Shown: one piece after another, positions 23,636 to 31,779 of the stretch | Layout: the number at the start of each line of letters is the position of its first letter | Numbering within the stretch: the first letter of the stretch is position 1 | Source: Kamptonema formosum PCC 10802 | Lineage (GTDB): Bacteria > Cyanobacteriota > Cyanobacteriia > Cyanobacteriales > Oscillatoriaceae | NCBI RefSeq assembly: GCF_000332335.1 | Contig: NZ_KB235948.1 | Coordinates: 6,399,767-6,434,513 of the forward strand | Length of the DNA stretch: 34,747 nt | Reading direction: 5' to 3' | Position numbers and translations under genes: made by a program | Notes under the pieces: model-generated | Databases searched by the model: none | Told to the model about the DNA's origin: nothing | What the model saw: only the letters and a program-made list of their open reading frames with translations

Positions 23636-26600
23636 CTACGGCATTGGCGATATCAAGTTGCACAAGGGCTGCAAAGGCAGCGCCACGGTAAAGACAGTGC
23701 GTCCCGGTCTGCTGCCGGCAGGAAGCTCACTTTTCACGCTGACCTGACCGCCGTGCCAATCCACACACTGTTTGACAATCGCTAGCCCCAGACCCGTACC
23801 CGGGAGAGTGCCAACATTTTTGGCGCGATGGAAAGGCTCAAATAGTCGGGGCAAGTCTTCAGGAGGAATGCCGATCCCCTCATCCTGAATGGCCAAGATT
23901 GCCTGTCCCTCCTGACACGCGAGCTCAAACCGAACCGCGCCCCCTTTTGGGGAATACTTGATAGCATTCGAGAGCAAATTGCTGAGAAGTTGCCGCAGCA
24001 GTTTGGCATCCAGACAAGCGCTGACAGATTCGCCCGGACTGACAAAATTGAGCGTGTGCTGGTAGCTCGCACAGATGGCCATCTCATCCACCAATTCCCG
24101 GCAGAACTGCGTCAGGTCGATCCAGACGGGGTTGAATGGGAGCCTGCCGGATTCGGCAGAACCAAGAAACAGAACATCTTCTAACAGCTTGGTGAGATTG
24201 GCAACAGCGGATTGAATGCGCTGGATGTGTTCCAGTTTTTTCTCATTTTTATCCGCCGGCCATTTTTGCAGGTAATATTCCAGCAAGTCAGCAGAAGAGA
24301 GTACCGTACTCAGGGGAGTGCGGAACTCGTGGGAAATCATCGAGATAAAGCGAGTTTTCAGCTCGCTGAGGTCTTTTTCTCGGGCCAGAGCGTTGAGAAT
24401 TTCGGCTTCCGCCTGCTTGCGTTCGGTGATGTCTTCGGCGATGCCGGCGATGCGGTAGACCTCTCCCAGCTGATTCCGAATCGGAAAGGCGCGATCGCAG
24501 ATCCAGCGAACCGCCCCATCAGGCCGCACAATCCGGTACTCTTCATGGAGGTATTGCTCGCCTGCAATCTGTTTCTCAAAAGCAGCTCCCACGCGCTCCC
24601 TGTCTTCAGGATGTGTGGCCCAGAGCCAGGATTGAGGCTGCTCGTACAAACTCTGGCAGCTGTAGCCCCAGATTTTTTCGTAAGCGGGACTGACGTAAAG
24701 TATCTGGTTGCTGCGGGGGGAAAGCATCCAGAAGACTTGATTGATGTTTTCCGCCAGTTGGCGAAAGCGCTCCTCGCTCTCTCGCAGCGAGTCCTCAGCA
24801 ACTTTGCGATCCGTGATGTCGATCCAGACGCCGATAATCTCCTGCGGATCGCCGGCACTATCCCGGACAGCAACAGCCCGGTCGAGAAACCAGCGATACT
24901 CCCCACCGGCACACTGCCAGCGATATTCAACAGAATTTTCCCCTGACGCGAACAGAATGTCCCGCGCCTGCAACACCCGTTCCCGGCTCTCGGGATGCAG
25001 CCCTTTGCGCCAAAATTCGGGGTTGGCGGCAAACTGCTCTGTGTGGAAGCCCGTGATCCGCCCCACATTTTCGCTGATCCAAGTTGCGCCGTTTGCGGCG
25101 ACTCGCACGCTGTAGAGAGCCACCGGCACTGAGCGCAGCAGGAAAGCTTGTCGCGCTTCACTCTGTCGCAGCGCCGACTCAGCCTGTTTGCGGTGGGTAA
25201 TGTCAAATCGCACCGCCAAATATTGGAATGGCTTCCCTGTCTCATCCAGGAAAGGAACGATAGTAGTATCCACCCAGTAATAAGAGCCGTCCTTTGCTTT
25301 GTTTTTGATTTCTCCTTTCCAAACCCTCCCACCGGCTATCGCTGACCAAAGTTGCTGAAAGAACTCCTTTGAGTGATGCCCCGAATTGACGATCTCGTGG
25401 GTTTGACCGAGCAGTTCTTCTCGGCTGTATTGAGAAACTTCGCAAAACTTATCATTAGCGTAGGTTATCGCCCCAGTGGCGTCCGCAATCGCCACAATGG
25501 CAGACTGGTCTAAGGCAAACTTTTGAAACTCTAACTCTTCCAGAGCCTTTCTCAGCTTCAGTTCTGCCAGCTTGCGCTCCGTAATGTCGTTATTGATTTC
25601 CAGGACAGCCACCGGCTCGCCGCGCTCATCCCGCTGCAGCGTCCAGCTGCTCGCCACCGCCACCCGCGTGCCATCGCGCTTCATTTCGGTGAGTTCCCCC
25701 TCCCAAGAACCCGTTAGCCGCAGAGAGTCTTCAATTTCCTCAAGAGGAGCGGGAAATACAGTTGACAGCAGCGCCGGTTTGTGCGCTCCGATTGCTTCGT
25801 TCTTTCGCCATCCATACAGTTGCTCGCAACCTTGATTCCAATATGTAATCGTGTAATTGAGGTCGCGAATTAAGATGCTGTCGCTGGCTAAGTCAAGCAT
25901 CTGGGCGTGTCTTTGCAGCGCTTCCAGAGTCCGCTTGCACTCGGTCATGTCGCGCAGCACCGAGAGATGCCGGTGGGGCAGAAAGTTGGCAGTAGCGGAA
26001 CACTCTAACTCTCGGATTTCACCGTCCGGACGCTGGAGCTGGAACTGTGCTTTTACTTTCCCCTGTGCTAGGAAAGCTTGCCATGCGGCGGCCAAATCGC
26101 AATCAGGTTTGGTAAAATCCCAAATATGCCGGCCAATGAGTTCTGACTTAGGCAAGCCAAACAGGTCACAGGCGGCGGGATTGGCATCCACATAGGAGCC
26201 ACTGTCATCGGCAATCACGATGGCGTCAAGGGCGCTGTCAAAGATGGCGCGCATCTGGCCCTCACTGGCGGCGAGTGCGGCTTCCGCCCGTTTGCGAGCG
26301 CTAATGTCGCGCACCAGAATCAGGACTTCGGCACCGGCAACCGGCACCAGGCGAGCCTCGAAATCGCGCAATTCCCCATTTTCGGCCAGCTGGTACTCAA
26401 AGATTTGCAGCTCCCCCGCAGACAGTGCTCGCTCGATGCTCTGCATAGCCGGTCGAGCCACTTCTGTTGGCAGCACGTCAGGCAGTTTTTTCCCTAAGAA
26501 CTCGCCAGCGGGGATTGCCGGCTCGATGCCTTTTGCCGGCATCACATCCAGATAAGTGCCATCCTCGCCGACGCGAAACATTAAGTCCGGAAGCGCACTG

Positions 26601-27169
26601 AGGATAGCTCGATTGTACGCTTCGCTTTGGCGCAAAGACTCCTCTGTCTGCCGGCGCTTAAGAATTTCTTGCTTCCGTAGCTCAATAGCCTCCCTCAATT
26701 CTGCCGTCCGCTCCTCCACTGCTATCCCCAGCGCCTCATTCGCCTGCTGCAGCGCCTCTTCCACCCGTTTGCGATCCGTGATGTCGCGAGCGATACTCAA
26801 AACCGACACCACGCAACGATCTTTCCCAAATTCCGGAACAATGCGGGATTGATAGTATCTGGCTCCCGCCGGTGTTGGGAACTCAAACTCGATAGCCGCC
26901 TCACGACCTGTTTCAAAAACTCTCTTGAGCGTTTCTTGCCAGTAAGATACCAGTTTTTCTGGCATCCCCAGCTCTTGATGGGTTTTGCCGGTGAGGGCGA
27001 AAACCGGCATTCCCGTGGCGTCTGCTGCCGCCCCGTTGACGTAAACATGGCGCAGCTCTCTGTCAAACCTGCTAATCATATCCGGTGAATTTTCCACTAG
27101 ATTTTCAAATTTTTGCTTCCGCAGGTGTAACGCTTCTTCTTCCTGTATGTCGGGGAAATTTTCTTGCAT
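23636..27169 (-). CDS. Multi-PAS sensor histidine kinase (seven PAS domains)
   Basis: The 1177-residue protein has seven successive PAS/PAC units (roughly 20-140, 185-300, 300-420, 420-540, 540-670, 670-795, 795-925), each closing with a DITxRKxAE-type linker helix. A HisKA domain (ISHEFRTPLSTVLSSADL) and a HATPase domain (NLLSNAIKYS, DEGIGIP, GTGLGLAIV) follow. There are no membrane helices, so it is soluble. The fifth PAS has GQTHEIVNSGHHSKEFF, the pattern of Aer-like flavin-binding PAS domains, so redox or oxygen sensing is plausible. A coiled-coil linker (EERTAELREAIELRKQEILK) separates PAS1 and PAS2. There is no receiver and no adjacent intact regulator; the decayed regulator genes 300 bp upstream might once have been partners. 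The ATG is at 27169. Confidence 0.93.
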   Translation of the reverse strand: MQENFPDIQEEEALHLRKQKFENLVENSPDMISRFDRELRHVYVNGAAADATGMPVFALTGKTHQELGMPEKLVSYWQETLKRVFETGREAAIEFEFPTPAGARYYQSRIVPEFGKDRCVVSVLSIARDITDRKRVEEALQQANEALGIAVEERTAELREAIELRKQEILKRRQTEESLRQSEAYNRAILSALPDLMFRVGEDGTYLDVMPAKGIEPAIPAGEFLGKKLPDVLPTEVARPAMQSIERALSAGELQIFEYQLAENGELRDFEARLVPVAGAEVLILVRDISARKRAEAALAASEGQMRAIFDSALDAIVIADDSGSYVDANPAACDLFGLPKSELIGRHIWDFTKPDCDLAAAWQAFLAQGKVKAQFQLQRPDGEIRELECSATANFLPHRHLSVLRDMTECKRTLEALQRHAQMLDLASDSILIRDLNYTITYWNQGCEQLYGWRKNEAIGAHKPALLSTVFPAPLEEIEDSLRLTGSWEGELTEMKRDGTRVAVASSWTLQRDERGEPVAVLEINNDITERKLAELKLRKALEELEFQKFALDQSAIVAIADATGAITYANDKFCEVSQYSREELLGQTHEIVNSGHHSKEFFQQLWSAIAGGRVWKGEIKNKAKDGSYYWVDTTIVPFLDETGKPFQYLAVRFDITHRKQAESALRQSEARQAFLLRSVPVALYSVRVAANGATWISENVGRITGFHTEQFAANPEFWRKGLHPESRERVLQARDILFASGENSVEYRWQCAGGEYRWFLDRAVAVRDSAGDPQEIIGVWIDITDRKVAEDSLRESEERFRQLAENINQVFWMLSPRSNQILYVSPAYEKIWGYSCQSLYEQPQSWLWATHPEDRERVGAAFEKQIAGEQYLHEEYRIVRPDGAVRWICDRAFPIRNQLGEVYRIAGIAEDITERKQAEAEILNALAREKDLSELKTRFISMISHEFRTPLSTVLSSADLLEYYLQKWPADKNEKKLEHIQRIQSAVANLTKLLEDVLFLGSAESGRLPFNPVWIDLTQFCRELVDEMAICASYQHTLNFVSPGESVSACLDAKLLRQLLSNLLSNAIKYSPKGGAVRFELACQEGQAILAIQDEGIGIPPEDLPRLFEPFHRAKNVGTLPGTGLGLAIVKQCVDWHGGQVSVKSELPAGSRPGRTVFTVALPLQPLCNLISPMP

Positions 27170-27207
27170 TACTGTTATGCATTTAAAACTTTTACCGCCT
27201 TCGCTTT

Positions 27208-27368
27208 TATAGCAGTAGCCACTTAGATTAGGACATTAAACCTTCAGGCCCGGCGGACGCCCTACCTACGTCTATATCCCAGCAGTAATATGGGTTAGGA
27301 CAATAGGAGCAGGAGTGCGGGGGTGCAAAAGAGGCCGAAATGTACGAACCTAAGTGCATACTGCTATA
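27208..27368. repeat. MITE, family 1, 161 bp
   Basis: The left terminus TATAGCAGTAGCCACTTAGA and the right terminus read inward, TATAGCAGTATGCACTTAGG, are long imperfect inverted repeats (~28 bp). The interior is nearly identical to 34405-34564 (for example CCTACGTCTATATCCCAG and GGGTTAGGACAATAGGAGC). No coding capacity. It lies between the multi-PAS kinase and the truncated REC-PAS-GAF gene. Confidence 0.88.
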
Positions 27369-27462
27369 ATAGGAAGTGTGCGCACAAAATAAATGGGGCC
27401 ATCATGCTTCAAATCATAGAATGTGGCTATCCCAGCCAGCGCCACTCGCACCCATAATTTAG

Positions 27463-28917
27463 TTAACTTTCATATTTCTCCTTGCTAAATATACCAAATA
27501 TAGTGCATTCAAATGATAAAATTTTAAGCCCTAGCGTTGCCAGTCCGGCACCGTCACCCAGGGGGTAGCGCAGGTTTTGGTCAAACAAAAACACTGCCCC
27601 ATTGGGAAAATTAGCTGCCAGAGTGCGATATAGCCGCTCACTTTTTTGCAGAGCTGCAACAAAGCGCTGGCGCTCCATTTCGGCTGAGGCGCGAACTGCG
27701 AAAATTTTCAACAGGGATACAGCTGTGTTTGGATTTTTCAGGGGTTTGCGGCCCATCACGGCCATCAAACCGCAGAGTGAGCCGGCGGAATCAAACAGAG
27801 GAGTGCCGATATAGCTTTCGACGCCCATGTCAGCCAGCAAGCGATCTCGCGGAAACAGCTGCTGAGCGCCGGTGGGATAGCAGCAAAGCTGTTGAAGGGC
27901 AGCATTTCCTGCGGGCGTGCCGGCCAAATCCAACTCGAAGTTACCCGCAATCGCGCCGCCAGCCCACACCGCTGCCGTCCTGACAGTCTGGCTGTGCGTC
28001 GGGCTCACCTCACCAATGAAGCCGCAGTCGGCATCGAGCGTCATAGCCAGGTACTGCACCAGTGACTTAAAGAAAGCCTCTCCCGTGAGAGGGGAGACTA
28101 ATTCAGCCACATTGCGCAGCAGCGATTCGGCCTCTGCGCGCTCCGTGATGTCCGCACCGGCGCACTGAAACTCAACGAGCTCGCCGCGCTTGTTAAAGAT
28201 AGCGCGGGTCGTCCAGTGCAGCCAGCAAGTCTTGCCCGTGGGCGAGATGACGCGGCACTCAACAGTCCCCACCGGCACCTCTCGAGTCAGGGAAGCGAAG
28301 TGGGTTGCGGCGAGTTCTCTATCCTCATCTGGAATCAGCGGCGCAAATCGCTGCCCGACTAGCTCCTGTGGCTGTTTGCCGAAGTAGCGACAGCAGGCTT
28401 CATTAACAAAAGTGAGGGTGCTGTCGGGTGTGAGCCGGCAGACCTGCTCCGGAAGATCCCCAACGACAGCCCGATAGCGAGCTTCCGATTGCTGGAGGGC
28501 GGACTCAGTTTGGGCTCGCTCCAGGGCGTAGCGAATCGCACGCAAGAGCAGTGGGGCGTCAATCGGGCCCTTGACTAAGTAATCCGCAGCCCCGGCTTTC
28601 ATCGCCTCAACGGCACCGGCGCAGTCTTTTTGCCCAGTCAGGAAAATCGCCGGCGCGCTGGGCGCGGGCGTGAGCGCAGGGGCACCTTTGCAGCGGCGCA
28701 CTTCCTGCAACAGTTCCAAACCGTTGCGCTCACCCAGATGCCAGTCGAGAAGATACAGGTCGTAGTCAGAGCGCAGCATCATCTCCAAAGCCGTCTCCCA
28801 GGTGTCAGCCCATTCCAGCGAGAACCGTCCGCCCTCAATTTCAGACAGCAAGTCGCGCGCAATTACATAATCGTCCTCGTCGTCATCAACCAAAAGGACT
28901 CTAACGCCATTATCCAT
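27463..28917 (-). pseudogene. REC-PAS-GAF signalling protein, C-terminally truncated
   Basis: The 484-residue frame starts at ATG 28917 (VRVLLVDDDEDDYVIA). It has a receiver domain (Asp in LYLLDWHLG, Lys in DYLVKGPID), one PAS (about 155-270, ending DITERAEAE), a GAF domain (about 285-425), and then the beginning of a second PAS (LYRTLAANFPNGAVFLFDQN). That PAS breaks off after ATLGLK, and the last ~20 residues (SFECTIFGIFSKEKYES) are unrelated. Proteins of this layout usually continue into more PAS units and a kinase or GGDEF output, so the output half is missing. The gene overlaps the stop of the upstream regulator (28910) and would have been translationally coupled to it. The receiver itself looks intact, so a product may still be made. 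Confidence 0.75.
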
Positions 28918-29023
28918 ATGCGTCCCCAATACTATTGCTCTGGGAGTGCAACCCGCCGGCACTCCCTTCTAAAGCGGGTAGTTCGACGGTATCAAACCAG
29001 TATCTGCTGATAGTCTCCATCAC

Positions 29024-29032
29024 GCTGACGAG
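29024..29032. repeat. 9-bp target-site duplication, left copy
   Basis: GCTGACGAG directly precedes the IS end at 29033 and is repeated exactly at 30198-30206 after the other end. Confidence 0.95.
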
Positions 29033-30197
29033 CACAAGTGTTGAATTCTGTCACAAAACTTTACATTTTAGCTTACATTTATCCTGCCCTGAGTAAAAAT
29101 GCTTAGCCAGAGAGAAGTCGTTCTATCCAGTGGACATAGCTGATTTCTTGACACATACAACATTGAAGATAGCGGAGTTTATCTAGTAGCGTAGTCCCCC
29201 ATTCTTTAGGAATATCTACTATCTTTAATATCAGGTAAGCTATCAGCGAAACATAAATTTGTATAGCTATACCATTTACATTTTTAGTAATCAGCTTATC
29301 CAACTTAAGGTGCATTTTAAGAAACTTCCATAGCAACTCTATGTGCCACCTATATTTGTAGATTTCCATAAGCTCTTCATCGGAGACTTCGGCCCGCTCC
29401 AAATTGGTGGCCAATCTATACTCAGCACGCTTTTCAAGATCGCAAAAGTTAACAACTCTATATATTCCTGAGTCCTTGCCTGTCCCAACTAGAAACTGCC
29501 CCTTATTTTCAGAAAATTGAAGTTTGTAGTTGTTAGGTATGCGCAAGACAAAATACTTGTTTGACTGCTGGGCGAGCCGTAAAAATTTTAAACTAGAAAA
29601 GCCCCGATCCATTACCCCTACACCGTTTGGGGGCAAACTAGCTAACATCTCTTTTCCATATCTGTAGTCAGAGTCGTATCCAAAATTTATTAAGTTTTCT
29701 TCTGGAACTCCTGTGGTTAAATTTAAGGAGCTAACAAGCTTTACTTGGTAGTATTCTTGCAGCCATAGCAATTTACTCGTTAGAGTAATGACAGTTGAAT
29801 CAATAGGACACAGCTCATATTTTTGAAGGCTTTTTTGACGGCAAATTTCCTCATTAAGTTGTTGATAAAGTCTCAGGAATGGCTCTTGACTTCTGGACGC
29901 ATTAGCTTTGGAGAAAGTTGAAATATCTAGCTCATAGCCAGTTCCATTTAGTCGCTTGAATATATCTCTCATACTGGTCAAGCTTTTATCCATTGCATAG
30001 CTCAACCATATGGACATAAACAAGCGGGTGTTAAGGACAGGATAATCATTTTTAGGCAAAGAAGCCAAACGATTTTGGACAATCTTAGAGAATGAGTTGA
30101 GCACAGGTTATTAACAGGATTGATTTGACCGTAGCCCAAATCATAGCACGTTTTGGGCGCTTTTTTTATGTCGAATTGTTAAGATTCAACACTTGTG
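29033..30197 (-). mobile_element. Complete IS4-family insertion sequence, 1165 bp
   Basis: The inverted terminal repeats CACAAGTGTTGAAT (14 bp perfect) begin at 29033 and, read inward, at 30197. It is flanked by the 9-bp duplication GCTGACGAG, within the 9-13 bp range known for IS4 elements. It carries one transposase gene. Its end is the same as the element cut by the window start. Perfect duplications and an intact transposase suggest a recent insertion. Confidence 0.95.
29103..30104 (-). CDS. IS4-family transposase
   Basis: The 333-residue DDE transposase starts at a GTG (30104) and is full length for a small IS4 member. The first catalytic Asp is in LCPIDSTVITL, the second in NGVGVMDRGFSS. 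The family signature Y(2)R(3)E(6)K is YKYRWHIELLWKFLK, in which the third catalytic residue Glu sits. The N-terminal part (RLFMSIWLSYAMDKSLTSMRDIFKRL) is the usual DNA-binding helical region. The reading frame is uninterrupted, so the element may be active. Its AT-rich composition differs sharply from neighbouring GC-rich genes, which fits recent arrival. Confidence 0.93.
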   Translation of the reverse strand: MLNSFSKIVQNRLASLPKNDYPVLNTRLFMSIWLSYAMDKSLTSMRDIFKRLNGTGYELDISTFSKANASRSQEPFLRLYQQLNEEICRQKSLQKYELCPIDSTVITLTSKLLWLQEYYQVKLVSSLNLTTGVPEENLINFGYDSDYRYGKEMLASLPPNGVGVMDRGFSSLKFLRLAQQSNKYFVLRIPNNYKLQFSENKGQFLVGTGKDSGIYRVVNFCDLEKRAEYRLATNLERAEVSDEELMEIYKYRWHIELLWKFLKMHLKLDKLITKNVNGIAIQIYVSLIAYLILKIVDIPKEWGTTLLDKLRYLQCCMCQEISYVHWIERLLSG

Positions 30198-30206
30198 GCT
30201 GACGAG
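30198..30206. repeat. 9-bp target-site duplication, right copy
   Basis: GCTGACGAG, identical to 29024-29032. Removing the IS and one copy restores the regulator reading frame across the junction (EYLVS to VMETIS). Confidence 0.95.
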
Positions 30207-30586
30207 GTATTCAAACGTCACCGGCTTGGTGATGTAGAAGTTGGCCCCCGCATCATAGGAGCTACGATGTGTTCCGGTGCTTTTGATGTCGTCAGCATCA
30301 CAATTGGAATCCGGCGCAGCTCCGGATCTGCCTTGATCTCCGAGAGCGCCTCTCGCCCGTCTTTTTTCGGCATATTCACATCCAGCAGGATCAGCTGCGG
30401 TCGCGGCGATACTGCCGGCGGGTGCGTACTTGCTGCGACGGTACAGGTAGTCCATCAGCTCCTCGCCATCCTCAACGCAGGCAAGCAGGGGCACCAGCCC
30501 GCTCTCCTCGAGCACCTCTTTGGCCAAAAGGCGGTCGTCTGGATCGTCCTCAGCTAACAGGACTACGATCAGTTTGTGCCGTGGAT

Positions 30587-31389
30587 TCACTCTCGTTTTT
30601 CTCCTTTGGCTTGTTTTAAGAGCAGCGTGACAGTAAAGGTGGTTCCCCGGAAGGCAGCATAACCCAGTGTGTGACTGTGGTGACGGGATTTTCCCGGCTC
30701 AGCCCACTCAGCTGCTGTTGCACTTTTTGCCAATCCTTTTGGAGAACGACTACAATAAGAAATTGCCCAAGCTGCTCCGCCTGTGTCTTCTGGAAGTAGC
30801 GACAGTAAGCTTCGCTGACGAAAGTTAAGGTGACGTCGGGCAAAAAGCGACAAATGAGTTCCCTTTGATCCTCGACAATGGCCTGATAGCGGGCTTCCGA
30901 TTGCCGCAGCGCCGACTCGATTTTCTGGCGCTCCAGGATTTGGTTTTCCAGGTTTCGGTTCACAGCCTCCAGCAGCGCCGGACTCGGGAGATCCAGCCCC
31001 TCGGGCATCAGCGGCACTAGCTCCAAAGCCGTCCACAGGTACGCCCCAGCGGTAACGGCTTTGAGTAATCCCGACACCCAGTAGTCCGGGTGCTACAGCG
31101 TCCACACTTCCATCAGGTGGGTGCTGCCGCAGGCGATGATGAAGCCTCCAAACAGCCAGAAAATCCACCGGAAGGGCACGTCCCGCCTCTTGCTGACGAA
31201 TTCAACCACCAGCCCCGGAATCGAATCGTACGCTAGCGCAATTAGAGAGTCCGACACCGCATGCAGCCACACCAATCTGGGCTCCCACAGGTAGCACATG
31301 CCCTGCGGCATCAAGGCTAGCTGCAAGTGCCAGCCGGTCGATTTCATCAATTCCACCGCCGGACTGGGACCGGGTAAGACTTCAAGCAT
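30587..31389 (-). pseudogene. Ethylene-receptor-like histidine kinase, nonsense and internal deletion
   Basis: The ATG at 31389 opens a three-helix sensor region like that of cyanobacterial ethylene receptors (Slr1212 type). It includes HAVSDSLIALAYDSIP and IACGSTHLMEVWTL, in which the Asp, Tyr, Cys and His counterparts of ethylene/copper binding in ETR1 are recognisable. A TAG at 31095-31093 replaces the Trp codon expected after WTL; the frame then continues HPDYWVSGLLKAVTAG into a PAS domain (RYQAIVEDQRELICRFLPD). After VMLPSG the sequence jumps, with a frame change, to GTTFTVTLLLKQAKGE, the last residues of a histidine kinase. The rest of the PAS and the whole kinase core have therefore been deleted near 30645. 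It stops in the 4-bp GTGA overlap with the regulator pseudogene. No function can remain beyond a membrane peptide. Confidence 0.88.
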
Positions 31390-31779
31390 AAAATCTTTCT
31401 GGAATTTTCCACTTCTCAACCGTCGGGGAGTGAGGGATTTTAGATTGTAGATTTTAGATTTTAGATTGGCTGTCCCTTCTAGTTCCCAGAATATGATCCC
31501 AGCTCGGCTTTTGGCAAGCTCTTCTTAATTAAGACTCCTAAACTGCTCTCCATATAAGTTAATTTTACTCAACTTGCTGACAAATAATTTAACCCCCAGT
31601 AAATACCGGGGTGCGCTCAGAAAGAGACGCTCCCATTGCCCGCCAGAATCCCCCCCGAAAGGTTTTGACCCTTGCCTGCATGAGGATCGCTCAATAGTAG
31701 GGTGCGTTCCCGGAGGGAACGCACCGGCACATTATTGACACAAGCGGTCTGGTTTCAGCGATTTCTTAACCGGCACGCC
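31390..31779. other. Spacer between decayed kinase and bciB
   Basis: It contains a TTTAGAT direct-repeat stretch (31436-31468) and a perfect hairpin with 11-bp arms GGTGCGTTCCC (31701-31711) and GGGAACGCACC (31715-31725). No gene seen. The region just upstream of 31389 would have carried the promoter of the decayed operon. Confidence 0.6.
31701..31725. repeat. Perfect 11-bp-stem hairpin downstream of bciB
   Basis: GGTGCGTTCCC and its inverted copy flank the loop GGA. It lies 55 bp past the bciB stop codon; with no T tract it could be an interspersed repeat or an mRNA-stabilising hairpin. Confidence 0.75.

Larger units (their letters stand above)
28910..30590 (-). pseudogene. Rcp1-type response regulator, two frameshifts and split by IS4 element
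   Basis: A GTG start at 30590, overlapping the upstream kinase stop in GTGA, opens VVLLAEDDPDDRLLAKEVLEE, typical of small cyanobacterial receiver proteins. After KYAPA the conserved middle ([33 protein letters not shown]) lies in the +1 frame, and the end ([20 protein letters not shown]) is back in the first frame. This shows one extra base near 30420 and one missing near 30262. The phosphoacceptor Asp is therefore not translated in the starting frame. The IS at 29033-30197 then splits the last helix. Beyond it the frame resumes as VMETISRYWFDTVELPALEG and stops at 28910, inside the next gene's start (ATGGATAA). The spacing shows an ancestral kinase-regulator-regulator operon. Confidence 0.88.

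Noticed and set aside
24358-25332. 324-residue frame inside the multi-PAS kinase gene
   Set aside because: It lies in a different frame on the same strand within conserved PAS coding sequence; a shadow.
30645-31168. An intact alternative-frame protein ending GTTFTVTLLLKQAKGE
   Set aside because: Only the last ~20 residues in this frame match a kinase; the rest is out-of-frame reading of the PAS region, so it marks a deletion junction and not a gene.
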